From: CAZWSC01 sp964636385
Lineage (GTDB): Bacteria; Eisenbacteria; RBG-16-71-46; CAIMUX01
DNA: 51,470 nucleotides
NCBI GenBank assembly: GCA_964636385.1
Contig: CAZWSC010000048.1
Coordinates: 1-51,470, forward strand
Reading direction: 5' to 3'
Made by a program: the position numbers and the translations under genes. Of the stretch, positions 34,012 to 41,981 are shown piece by piece; position 1 is the stretch's first letter, and each line of letters opens with the position of its first letter. The notes beneath the pieces are model-generated. The model was given only the letters and a program-made list of their open reading frames with translations. It did no database searches and was not told the origin of the DNA.

Positions 34012-34494
34012 CTACACGTCGTCCCCGGTTGGAAGCGCGACGAGCCCAGTCCGGGCCACGGCGCGAATGCCCAGGGGACCGAGCATCTGGATCAGGCCGT
34101 CGATCTTGCTCTCATCGCCGACTATCTCGAGGGTCACGGTGGAGCGGCCGACGGCGCACGCCCGCGCGCCGAACAGCTCGGCGATCTGCGAGATCTGGCT
34201 GACCGAATCCGGCCCCGAGCTGACCTTGATCAGCGCGAGCTCCCGGTCCACGAACTCCTTGCTGGAGAGGTCGTCGATCTGGATGATCTCCTTCATCTTG
34301 CGAAGCACCTTGGTGGTGCGGACGATCTCGTCGTCATGGCCTTCGACCACGATGGTCATCCTGCATGCGTCGAACAGGTCCGTTGCACTGACCGCGATGC
34401 TCTTGATGTTCACTTCATAATCGGCGAACGCGGCTGCGACGCTCTCCAGGACTCCTGGCTGGTTCTTGACCAGGCCCGAGATGGTGTGCTTCAC
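34012..34494 (-). CDS. ilvH: Acetolactate synthase small (regulatory) subunit
   Basis: The 160-residue protein starts with an ACT domain (TISGLVKNQPGVLESVA) and continues with EGHDDEIVRTTKVLRK and a C-terminal domain including EIVGDESKIDGLI. This is the layout of IlvH/IlvN, which gives valine feedback control to acetolactate synthase. The catalytic subunit gene (ilvB/ilvI) is not adjacent; its neighbours are the phosphotransacylase and the zinc-ribbon gene. Valine metabolism and isobutyryl-CoA share carbon, so the placement near the mutase cluster may not be accidental, but that is inference. Confidence 0.88.
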   Translation of the reverse strand: MKHTISGLVKNQPGVLESVAAAFADYEVNIKSIAVSATDLFDACRMTIVVEGHDDEIVRTTKVLRKMKEIIQIDDLSSKEFVDRELALIKVSSGPDSVSQISQIAELFGARACAVGRSTVTLEIVGDESKIDGLIQMLGPLGIRAVARTGLVALPTGDDV

Positions 34495-34696
34495 GGATTA
34501 CGTCTCCTTGGCGAAGAGAGTAAGCATGGCGATCTGTGATGGATTTCGGAGGAGGGTACATGCGGCCAGGAGGGATGTCAACGGGGCGGGAGCAGGCTTC
34601 GCAGATCCGACCAGATATGCTGCCTTGCCGGTACTAATGGCTCTCACGATTGGTGCCGCGCTTCCGCCAGACCAGGACTCAGGCGGTGAGTCTCGT

Positions 34697-35191
34697 TCAA
34701 CCTGTAGGATGGCCACTTCCGTCGAGCGGTGTGTCCGGCCTGCGGTTGCAGAACTCACAGTCGGGGTCTGCGCACACTGAGCCCAGCCAGGTGTTGCAGA
34801 CTGGACAGAACTCCGAATCATGGTGCTCATGATAGACAATGAGAGAACTGCAATCAGAGCAGTGCTGATCCGTGATGTGCCCCTCCATCGACACTCCGTT
34901 GACGACGACCTCCTCCCGCTCCGGGATCTCGACCAGGTCAATGCCGAGGCGGCCCGCCATATGAAGCATGAGACGGCGTCGGCCCGGCACATGGAAACCC
35001 AGCTCGGCGAGAGAGGACAGGAAGAGCTTCTTCGCATCATCGTGTTCGCAGGGGGTGAGACCAGCCAGCAGGACAAGTGAAGGGGAGTCCAATCCATCCA
35101 GCATCACCGAGCGCGCCCAGTCCACCAACTCCCTGTCGACGGGAAGTTCGCGCTCAAGCTGAGCCAGAAGCCAGAGGTAATCGGATTTCAC
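34697..35191 (-). CDS. Zinc-ribbon protein coupled to the deacetylase
   Basis: The 164-residue protein has a helical N-terminal half (LWLLAQLERELPVDRELVDW and then LDSPSLVLLAGLTPCE) and a Cys-rich C-terminal half. The Cys pairs HCSDC, FCPVC and then CADPDCEFC form one or two zinc sites. No family is recognised. The GTG start overlaps the stop of the histone-deacetylase-fold gene (GTGA), so the two are translated together and probably work together. GGAG lies 9 bases before the GTG. The zinc ribbon could bind the deacetylase substrate, nucleic acid or another protein. Confidence 0.65.
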   Translation of the reverse strand: MKSDYLWLLAQLERELPVDRELVDWARSVMLDGLDSPSLVLLAGLTPCEHDDAKKLFLSSLAELGFHVPGRRRLMLHMAGRLGIDLVEIPEREEVVVNGVSMEGHITDQHCSDCSSLIVYHEHHDSEFCPVCNTWLGSVCADPDCEFCNRRPDTPLDGSGHPTG

Positions 35192-36192
35192 CCGGCATCT
35201 CCAGGAGCATGGCGTCCCTCGGCGGAGCCGGCTGCCTGCGATCCTGAAGGGGATACGGCCTCCTTCCACCCCGCCAGCATCGGAGCCAGCCCGTCCATGA
35301 AGCAGAGTTCTGTATAACCGCCCTCCAGGACCAGCAGCGCAGGGACGCCCATCCTCGTGATCGTGTGCGCGAGCAGCCGCCCGATCTCGAGGAAATCGGG
35401 GCCATGGAGACGAAGCCCGCCGAGCAGATCGTCACGGTGCGTGTCGAAGCCTGCGCTTATCATGATCAGCTGCGGTTCGTGCTTTTCCACGGCAGGCAGG
35501 GCCTGGTGCTCGAGGGCGTGCATGAACTCCGCACCCCCGGTACCGGACAGCAGGGGAAGATTCAGCGTGGCGCCGCGTCCCTCGCCCATTCCGGTCTCCA
35601 TCGAATACCCGGTTCCGGGGAACTGGTACCGCGGGTCCTCGTGCAGGCTGCAGAAGAGTACCTCGCCGTTCCCGTAGAAGACCTCCTGGGTGCCGTTGCC
35701 GTGATGCACGTCGATGTCCAGGATGGCGACGCGCCCGGCGCCGGTGCGGATCGCTTCGCACACGGCGACGGCGAGGTTGTTGATGTAGCAGAAGCCCATC
35801 GTGTGTCTGACTCCGGAATGGTGTCCCGGTGGCCTCGGCAGGCAAAGGCCCGGCCCGCCCCCGTCCAGCACCCGCCGCAGCGCCCACAGCGTGGCGCGCA
35901 CTGAGTCGAGGGCCGCCTGTGGTGTTCCGGGGCTGACCGGGCACTCAGGCGTGTCCAGCATCGGCGGCCCCGTCACTGCCGCCTCGTGCAGGCGGAGCAG
36001 GCGGGCGTCCTTGTGCACGGGCGCGATCGCATCCTCGTATGGAACGCCTGCCAGGTCTTCCGTGGAGAGATGCTGCACCGGCACTGAGGCCTCGCGGCAG
36101 GCCGCCTCCGCCCATGCTATCCGCAGAGGCTGCTCGGGGTGCCACGACGGCATCGTGTGGAGTCTCTGACTTACGTTGCTGCAGGCAAACAT
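35188..36192 (-). CDS. Histone-deacetylase-fold amidohydrolase
   Basis: The 334-residue protein belongs to the histone deacetylase/AcuC/acetylpolyamine amidohydrolase superfamily. It has RPPGHHSG with the catalytic His pair (124-125), GFCYINNLAVAV, ILDIDVHHGNGTQE with zinc ligands Asp161 and His163, SAGFDTHRDD with the third ligand, and the substrate-binding LEGGY. Bacterial members deacetylate small amines, acetyl-CoA synthetase or other proteins. The ATG at 36192 gives the normal N-terminus; a GTG at 36228 is the alternative, neither with a strong ribosome site. It is preceded by a radical SAM gene and coupled to a zinc-ribbon gene. Confidence 0.9.
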   Translation of the reverse strand: MFACSNVSQRLHTMPSWHPEQPLRIAWAEAACREASVPVQHLSTEDLAGVPYEDAIAPVHKDARLLRLHEAAVTGPPMLDTPECPVSPGTPQAALDSVRATLWALRRVLDGGGPGLCLPRPPGHHSGVRHTMGFCYINNLAVAVCEAIRTGAGRVAILDIDVHHGNGTQEVFYGNGEVLFCSLHEDPRYQFPGTGYSMETGMGEGRGATLNLPLLSGTGGAEFMHALEHQALPAVEKHEPQLIMISAGFDTHRDDLLGGLRLHGPDFLEIGRLLAHTITRMGVPALLVLEGGYTELCFMDGLAPMLAGWKEAVSPSGSQAAGSAEGRHAPGDAG

Positions 36193-36322
36193 GGCATCAG
36201 TATGGGACAGAGAGGGCCCTCCGGTCACCCCCGGCTTGCGTCGTTCCCGCGGGCCTTTCCGTCCTCTCCAGGCCTCCCCCGCCAGGAATCGTGGGGCCTG
36301 ACCAAGACGGGCAGGACCCCGC

Positions 36323-37444
36323 TCACGGCTGTCGCACCCTCCTCCAGATGTTCTCCATAAGGCTGCCCTCCTCCGCCGGCACCGCGCATCCGGGGCATGC
36401 GTGGAAGGAGGGCTGCCCGCTCCTGAGGTCGTGGCGCAACTCCTGATAGGCTGCGCCGTTCCATATCTCCTTCAGGAAGTCCTCCCGCAATGGATCCCCG
36501 AGATCGGCCTCTGATTCGTGGGAGTACCGCGAGCACGGGCGGATCCTGCCGCCGGCGGTGAGATACGTCGAGATCCACGGTCGGAGGCACGGACCCGCAT
36601 GGGGAGGGGGCGCATTGCCATACCGGTGGCGCACGATGTCCGGGCGGGCCAGGATCCTGCCCAGGTTGGTGGGCAGCCCGATTCGGTCCGCCTCGAGCCG
36701 TGCGCGCCGCAGGGATTCCAGGATCTCCTCCGGACGCGCCCCGCCGATCAGGACGGGTTTTCGGTTCTCGATCGAACGCAGATCCAGAGTCAGGAAGATC
36801 GCCGCGTCTGCGCCCAGGCCATGGGCCATCGTCACAAACTCCCCGGCCTCGGTGTGGTTGTCATTCAGTATGAGAAGCGACGCGATCATCTCCGGCCGGC
36901 CGTTTCCCCGCCCGCGGCTGATGTCGCGTAGCGAGCGGAACCGCTCCTGCACCGGGCCAAGCTCTTCGCCCGAGCGCACAGCTGCGTACGTCTCCGGGCG
37001 GGCTGCGTCAATTCCGACGACCAGCCGGTCCAGGTGCGGGAGGGCCTGCAGCGCCTGGTCCATCATCCCCTCCGCCGGAAGGCTTGTGACCAGGGTCACG
37101 GTGCAGCCTGCATTGGCCGCCGTTCCGCACAGCCGGCCGATCTCCGGGTGCACAAGAGGCTCGCCGCTCCCGTGGAAGTGGACGATCCTGGGGCGGACCG
37201 AAGCCAGGATGCGCTCGAATGCCGCCGGGTCGAGGTTGCGCTCCTCGCCGACCCACTCGCGGCGGCCGCACGCAAGGCAGTCCATGGGGCACGCGTTGCT
37301 CGGCTCGCAGGCCAGCCTTGCGGGAGGCACCGGCACGTGGGGGCTGTGTGTAAGACAAGCGAGGCCGAGCGGCGCGAGCCTTGCAGCCCGGCCGGGCGCG
37401 ACGAGGTCCAGGGTGCGCCGCAGGCTCCGGCGTCCCTGGTTCAA
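36323..37444 (-). CDS. Radical SAM protein with SPASM-like C-terminus
   Basis: The 373-residue protein has the radical SAM cluster motif C52-x3-C56-x2-C59 (CPMDCLAC) and HFHGSGEPLVHPEI. The C-terminal extension has Cys in GPCLRPW, IRPCSRY and FHACPGC, the SPASM/twitch pattern that binds one or two extra iron-sulfur clusters. Such proteins modify peptides or proteins (sactipeptides, quinone cofactors, anaerobic sulfatase maturation). No obvious short precursor peptide is seen beside it. TTG at 37444 with GGAGG five bases upstream is the likely start. It heads a minus-strand group with the deacetylase and zinc-ribbon genes. Confidence 0.88.
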   Translation of the reverse strand: MNQGRRSLRRTLDLVAPGRAARLAPLGLACLTHSPHVPVPPARLACEPSNACPMDCLACGRREWVGEERNLDPAAFERILASVRPRIVHFHGSGEPLVHPEIGRLCGTAANAGCTVTLVTSLPAEGMMDQALQALPHLDRLVVGIDAARPETYAAVRSGEELGPVQERFRSLRDISRGRGNGRPEMIASLLILNDNHTEAGEFVTMAHGLGADAAIFLTLDLRSIENRKPVLIGGARPEEILESLRRARLEADRIGLPTNLGRILARPDIVRHRYGNAPPPHAGPCLRPWISTYLTAGGRIRPCSRYSHESEADLGDPLREDFLKEIWNGAAYQELRHDLRSGQPSFHACPGCAVPAEEGSLMENIWRRVRQP

Positions 37445-37481
37445 GTCAACCTCCGGTTCCCGGTCTGTGCAGGCGCTGCCG

Positions 37482-38117
37482 TCAGCCCAGCACCTGAACC
37501 CTGATCGTTCCGACCACGTTGATGTCGAGTTTCAGCTCCCAGTCGAAGTCGGTCGACACGTTGGCGGGAGTCGACAAGCCGCTGGGAAGGCAGCTCAACT
37601 GCCCTGTTGGCAGCGGAGTCCCATGGCGGATCGCATTCAGGTATTCCTCGAGAATCCCGTTGATCAGATCCACGCCGTCCGGGTGCAGCTCCGCCGGCTT
37701 CCAGCTTACAACGGCGTTTACCGGCGATTCGTTGAAGTTCTGGATCAGGTAGAGATCCGGAGTCGAGCCCCTGCCCACCATCACCTGCCCGTTCAGGATG
37801 GCGCGGTCTGCGGTGGGATCAGGTTTCACGACCCTGTAGGAGACCCCGTAGAGGCTGATGCTGATGACATCGCTCACATCGACTCCGGCGTCGTCCAGAA
37901 GCTTCCTCAGGTCGATCCCCTCCACGAGATCGATCGTCTGCAGTTCGCCGAATACATTCTCGAGGCCTCTCGCCTCGAACCTGACCGTGGCCGAGGCGCC
38001 CATCGCGAGCTCCACGGCCTTCTCCTCCACTGTCGGGATGGACGGGCATTCGGCCCCCATGACGCCGAGGCAAAGCACGAGGAGGAGGCCCCACTGCAGG
38101 GTGGTCTTCGTCTTCAT
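37482..38117 (-). CDS. Exported protein of unknown function
   Basis: The 211-residue product has a signal peptide (WGLLLVLCLGVMGAEC) that may end in a weak lipobox. The mature protein includes ASATVRFEARGLENVFGE, VSYRVVKPDPTADRA and a C-terminal FDWELKLDINVVGTIRV, suggesting a beta-rich domain with an exposed binding face. No family is recognised. It starts 14 bases after the DUF6588-like gene and on the same strand, so they probably share a transcript. Confidence 0.6.
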   Translation of the reverse strand: MKTKTTLQWGLLLVLCLGVMGAECPSIPTVEEKAVELAMGASATVRFEARGLENVFGELQTIDLVEGIDLRKLLDDAGVDVSDVISISLYGVSYRVVKPDPTADRAILNGQVMVGRGSTPDLYLIQNFNESPVNAVVSWKPAELHPDGVDLINGILEEYLNAIRHGTPLPTGQLSCLPSGLSTPANVSTDFDWELKLDINVVGTIRVQVLG

Positions 38118-38131
38118 AGGATTGTCTCCCC

Positions 38132-39040
38132 CTACCGGCCGATGCTGAGGCCAGCTGCTATGGCCGTCGAGTTGGCCTGGTTGATCTCCGCGTGCAGTTG
38201 TACAACCGGAAGAACAAGGCTGGCTCCAAGGGTGAAGTGCAGGCTGTTCTTCGAGTCGAACGACAGCTTGATGTCGGTGTTCCCGGTGTCGAGGCCGCTC
38301 TCGTACTCCACATCCATCGAGTATGAGTCGATTCCCAGCCCGACATACGGCTCGAGTACGCCGAACCGCCTGCTTCCCGTCACGTTAAAGTGAAGCGCGT
38401 TCGACTTGATGAGATCCTTGCCGACCCGGAAGCTCTGGTAGAAGAATCCGGCTGCGAGATCCAGCGGAAGGTCGTCGAAGTACCGGGATACCGAGTGCTG
38501 GAGACCGAGGCCCAGGAGCTGGATTTCGCCAAGGTCGACATCCCCGAGATCGACGGCGATGAACCGCACCACGGCCTGAGTTCCGTACAGGTAGCCGAAC
38601 GAAAGCTGTGGCGTGGCGATCATCAGGCTGCCGATGTCGAAGCCTCCGGGGTAGTACAATGCCGTGCCGGCCTGGCCGCGCACCATCCTGGAGTCGCCGT
38701 CCCCGATCACGGTTGGGGCGGAGACGGCCTCTCCCTGGTCCAGTGTGACAAACCCGACCGGGTGTGCCGGCCTGTAGGTCCTGTCCTTGTCATTGAATCC
38801 CACTACCACAGCCTCGAGGCCGACACGGAGGCTGATGCCGTTGTCCGGAATGTGGCCGGTCCTGAAGATCGCGGTGTTAAGGGCACCGGAGAAGGCATCC
38901 GGCAGCGGCTTCAGATACTTCCTCGCATTCTCCTGAGTCAGACCGCCAAGATTGGCCTCCAGCTGGGCGTGTGAGCTCCCGGCCAGGAACACTGCCGGCA
39001 GGAGCATGAGGAATACTATCCTCAGGGCCTTGTGCGTCAT
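38132..39040 (-). CDS. DUF6588-like outer membrane barrel protein
   Basis: The 302-residue protein has a signal peptide ending SSHAQ and then LTQENARKYLKPLPDAFSGA, the N-terminal pattern of DUF6588 proteins. The rest alternates hydrophobic and polar residues (LQHSVSRYFDDLPLDLAAGFF, then FGVLEPYVGLGIDSYSM) as in transmembrane beta strands, ending IAAGLSIGR. It is probably an outer-membrane barrel of unknown cargo. CGGAGG lies 7 bases before the ATG at 39040; the longer frame to 39115 has no ribosome site. Confidence 0.75.
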   Translation of the reverse strand: MTHKALRIVFLMLLPAVFLAGSSHAQLEANLGGLTQENARKYLKPLPDAFSGALNTAIFRTGHIPDNGISLRVGLEAVVVGFNDKDRTYRPAHPVGFVTLDQGEAVSAPTVIGDGDSRMVRGQAGTALYYPGGFDIGSLMIATPQLSFGYLYGTQAVVRFIAVDLGDVDLGEIQLLGLGLQHSVSRYFDDLPLDLAAGFFYQSFRVGKDLIKSNALHFNVTGSRRFGVLEPYVGLGIDSYSMDVEYESGLDTGNTDIKLSFDSKNSLHFTLGASLVLPVVQLHAEINQANSTAIAAGLSIGR

Positions 39041-39115
39041 CAGATACCTCCGAGTAATGGGGACTTCCCGGTCCGATCCTGTCACCGGGCCTGCAGCAAC
39101 CTGCATCCGGATCAT

Positions 39116-39198
39116 GAGAGTTCTAGCACATCCGCGCCCCGGCCGTCATCAGCTAACACCCGGTTTGCGCCGGGTCCGGTCAGATCTGTGACCTGCCC
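39116..39198. other. Divergent promoter region
   Basis: This short gap lies between the DUF6588-like gene and lysS. ACCCGG (39158-39163) and CCGGGT (39170-39175) form a perfect 6-base stem with a 6-base loop. It could be an operator between the divergent promoters. Confidence 0.35.
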
Positions 39199-39227
39199 TT
39201 GAGCCCCGCGTCCCCTGCGGATACACT
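39199..39227 (+). promoter_or_regulatory. Sigma-70 promoter of lysS
   Basis: TTGAGC (39199-39204), 17 bases, then TACACT (39222-39227). Transcription would start near 39234, only about 5 bases before the ATG at 39239 but 47 bases before the TTG at 39281, which has the strong ribosome site. This favours the TTG start. Confidence 0.5.
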
Positions 39228-39280
39228 CCTGACCTTGCATGGACAGTCGGGTCCGGTTTCCGCCGAAGGAGGAGGTTCGC

Positions 39281-40798
39281 TTGCGTCTTGATCTGTTGGA
39301 AGCGCGGCTTGCCAAGCTGGCCAGGCTCCGCGAAATGGGTGTGAATCCATATCCCTGCCGCTTCGAGCGGACCCACACAACGGACCGGCTGCTGGAGGGG
39401 TTCGACAGCCTGGATCCCTCCGCCACCGTTTCGGTTGCGGGCAGGATCATGGCGCTTCGGCCGATGGGGAAGGCGGTGTTCGGCCACGTTCAGGATCCCG
39501 GCGGACGCATCCAGTTCTATGCACGCAGGGATGACCTGGGGGACAGGGGTTTCGAGATCCTCGGCCAGCTTGACCTGGGCGACCTTGTCGGTGTGACGGG
39601 GAGGCCGATGCGGACCCGCACCGGTGAGGCGACCATCCAGGTCGAGTCGCTCGAGATCCTCTGCAAGGCGCTGAGGCCTCTTCCGGTCGTCAAGGAGAAG
39701 GACGGACAGGTCTTCGACGCATGGGACGACATCGAAGCGAGATACAGGTACCGCCATCTGGATCTCCTGCTCAACCCCGAGACCCGCCGCGTATTCGAGG
39801 TCCGGGCGCGCGCAATCCGCTCGCTTCGCGCATTCCTGGACCGGGAAGGCTTCCTCGAGGTCGAGACCCCGGTTCTTCAGCCCCTCTATGGCGGGGCGAT
39901 GGCCCGTCCGTTCGTCACCCATCACAACGCACTCGATCAGAAGCTCTACCTGAGGATTGCGGAGGAACTGCCGCTCAAGAAGCTCCTTGTCGGGGGACTG
40001 GAGCGCGTGTACGAGCTGGGTCGTGTCTTCCGCAACGAGGGGATGGACCGCAATCACAACCCCGAGTTCACCATGCTGGAGTTCTACTGGGCATGGGCGG
40101 ACTACCGCGACGCTATGGAGATGGTGGAGGCGATGATCCGGAGCGCGGCGAGCGACGCAGCGGGGTCGCTGCGAGTATCGTGGCGGGGGCATGAGATCGA
40201 TCTGGAGCCTGCATTTGCGCGCCGCCCGATGGTCGATCTCGCGCGGGAAGCGGCCGGCCTGGACGTGCTCACCGCTCCTGAGCAGGAGCTGCGGGTCTTT
40301 CTCGAGACGCGTGAGGTTGAGCTTCCGCCTTATGCGGCCAGGGGGCACCTGATCGATGCCATCTTCGAGACGGTCGTGCAGCCCGGGCTTGTTCAGCCGA
40401 CCTTCGTGACCGACTACCCGAGGGAGATCTCGCCCCTTGCCAAGGCGCACAGGGATCAGCCCGGCCTCCTGGTCGAGCGTTTCGAGCTCTTCATCGGTGG
40501 CGTCGAGTTCGGCAACGCCTTCAGCGAGCTGAACGATCCGCAGGATCAGAGGTGCCGCTTCGAGGACCAGGCCGCCCTGCGTGAAAAGGGTGACAGGGAA
40601 GCGCAGGTTCTGGACGAGGAGTTCCTCGGCGCCCTCGAGCAGGGGATGCCGCCCGCTGCGGGCGTTGGGATAGGAGTGGACCGCCTGGTGATGCTCCTGA
40701 GCGGGGCTGCGACCCTGCGGGATGTCCTGCTGTTTCCCCACATGAGGCCACAGGACGGGGCCGTGCAGGAGGCGACGGATGAGTTGCCGGGTGGCTGA
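39281..40798 (+). CDS. lysS: Lysyl-tRNA synthetase, class II
   Basis: The 505-residue enzyme has the OB-fold anticodon-binding domain (VAGRIMALRPMGKAVFGHV), then the class II core. Motif 1 lies in the REGFLEVETPVLQP region, motif 2 in GRVFRNEGMDRNHNPEF, and motif 3 in GVGIGVDRLVMLL. It charges tRNA-Lys. I place the start at TTG 39281, which has AAGGAGGAGG five bases upstream and gives the length of well-known LysS proteins. The in-frame ATG at 39239 lacks a ribosome site and sits almost at the predicted transcript start. The sigma-54-type activator gene begins 54 bases after the stop. Confidence 0.9.
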   Translation: MRLDLLEARLAKLARLREMGVNPYPCRFERTHTTDRLLEGFDSLDPSATVSVAGRIMALRPMGKAVFGHVQDPGGRIQFYARRDDLGDRGFEILGQLDLGDLVGVTGRPMRTRTGEATIQVESLEILCKALRPLPVVKEKDGQVFDAWDDIEARYRYRHLDLLLNPETRRVFEVRARAIRSLRAFLDREGFLEVETPVLQPLYGGAMARPFVTHHNALDQKLYLRIAEELPLKKLLVGGLERVYELGRVFRNEGMDRNHNPEFTMLEFYWAWADYRDAMEMVEAMIRSAASDAAGSLRVSWRGHEIDLEPAFARRPMVDLAREAAGLDVLTAPEQELRVFLETREVELPPYAARGHLIDAIFETVVQPGLVQPTFVTDYPREISPLAKAHRDQPGLLVERFELFIGGVEFGNAFSELNDPQDQRCRFEDQAALREKGDREAQVLDEEFLGALEQGMPPAAGVGIGVDRLVMLLSGAATLRDVLLFPHMRPQDGAVQEATDELPGG

Positions 40799-40852
40799 GC
40801 CGCCGCGCGTGGCGCGTGAGCGGGAGATCGGCGTGTCCGGTGGAGACGAAGG

Positions 40853-41869
40853 ATGAGTGATCGCTTCGGAGGGGCGGCCGGGTACCACGAGGTACGTACC
40901 GAGCGTGACCAGTCCGAGACCGTCATCGGGCGCTCGGAGGCGATGCGCCGTGTCCTGCGGCTTGCCGAGAAGATCGCTCCCACCGAGACGACGGTCCTGA
41001 TCACAGGCGAGAGCGGGACCGGCAAGGAGAAGGTGGCGCGGTTTCTGCACCTCCTCAGCCACCGCTCGTCGCATCCCTTCGTTGCGATCAACGCTGCGGC
41101 CATCCCCGAAGGGCTGATCGAGTCGGAGCTCTTCGGGCACGTAAGGGGCGCCTTCACCGATGCGAAGGAACAGAAACGGGGTGTGTTCGAGCTGGCCGAC
41201 GGCGGGACCCTCTTCCTGGACGAGATCGCAGAGACTTCCGCCGCGGTGCAGGTGAAGCTGCTGCGCGTCCTGCAGGAGCGGGAGATCCGCCCCGTCGGGA
41301 GCGATGCTCCGATGCGTGTTGATGCGCGGGTGATCGCCGCGACAAACCAGGATCTCCGTGTCGCCATGGCCGAAAAGCGGTTCCGCGAGGATCTCTTCTA
41401 CAGGCTGAATGTCTTCCGCATCCACATGCCGGCACTGCGGGAACGGCAGGAGGACATCCCGCTCCTTGCGGAGTACTTCCTCAGGGTTTACAGCGAACGC
41501 CACAGGAAGCAGTTCGAGGGTTTCAGCGAGCAGACGATCGGCTACCTGCTCAACTACCCCTGGCCTGGGAACATCCGCGAGCTCGAGAACGCAGTCGAGC
41601 GGGCGGCCACACTCGCCGAAGGTTCGCTCATCATTCCCCGCGACCTGCCGCCGGATCTGATCGAGAGGGGGCTGCCGCTTCTTCCGGACGCCCGCGTGGA
41701 GGCCCTTCCGGACGACCTGACCCTCGAGCAGCTCGAGGCCCGGTACATCCGGCAGGTTCTGCAGAAGGAGGGGGGGAACCTCTCCGCCACGGCCAGGAGC
41801 CTGGGGATCTCCAGGTCGACCCTGTGGCGCAAGATCCGCAAGTACGGGATCGTATCTCCATCGGGATAG
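40853..41869 (+). CDS. Sigma-54-type transcriptional activator without sensor domain
   Basis: The 338-residue protein is a bare AAA+ activator: Walker A GESGTGKE (52-59), GAFTDA (99-104) in the sigma-54 contact loop, Walker B TLFLDEI (119-125) and a C-terminal Fis-type helix-turn-helix (NLSATARSLGISRSTLWRKI). The first 25 residues hold no receiver, PAS or GAF domain, so activity must be controlled by expression or by a partner, as with PspF. The contact loop has Asp in place of the second Gly of GAFTGA, a variant also known in working activators. GGAG lies 9 bases before the ATG. Confidence 0.88.
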   Translation: MSDRFGGAAGYHEVRTERDQSETVIGRSEAMRRVLRLAEKIAPTETTVLITGESGTGKEKVARFLHLLSHRSSHPFVAINAAAIPEGLIESELFGHVRGAFTDAKEQKRGVFELADGGTLFLDEIAETSAAVQVKLLRVLQEREIRPVGSDAPMRVDARVIAATNQDLRVAMAEKRFREDLFYRLNVFRIHMPALRERQEDIPLLAEYFLRVYSERHRKQFEGFSEQTIGYLLNYPWPGNIRELENAVERAATLAEGSLIIPRDLPPDLIERGLPLLPDARVEALPDDLTLEQLEARYIRQVLQKEGGNLSATARSLGISRSTLWRKIRKYGIVSPSG

Positions 41870-41926
41870 GCTGTCCTTCTGACCGGTCGCGTGGTGAGAA
41901 GCCCTGGCTGACATGACACCGTCAGA

Positions 41927-41950
41927 CCTCCCGGTTGTGATCGCGGGAGG
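41927..41950. terminator. Hairpin between convergent genes
   Basis: CCTCCCG (41927-41933) and CGGGAGG (41944-41950) form a perfect 7-base stem with a 10-base loop in the 112 bases between the convergent activator and VWA-protein genes. There is no T-run on either strand, so termination is only suggested. Confidence 0.35.
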
Positions 41951-41981
41951 CCCGACTGACCCGGGATGCGCGCCTCTCCGG

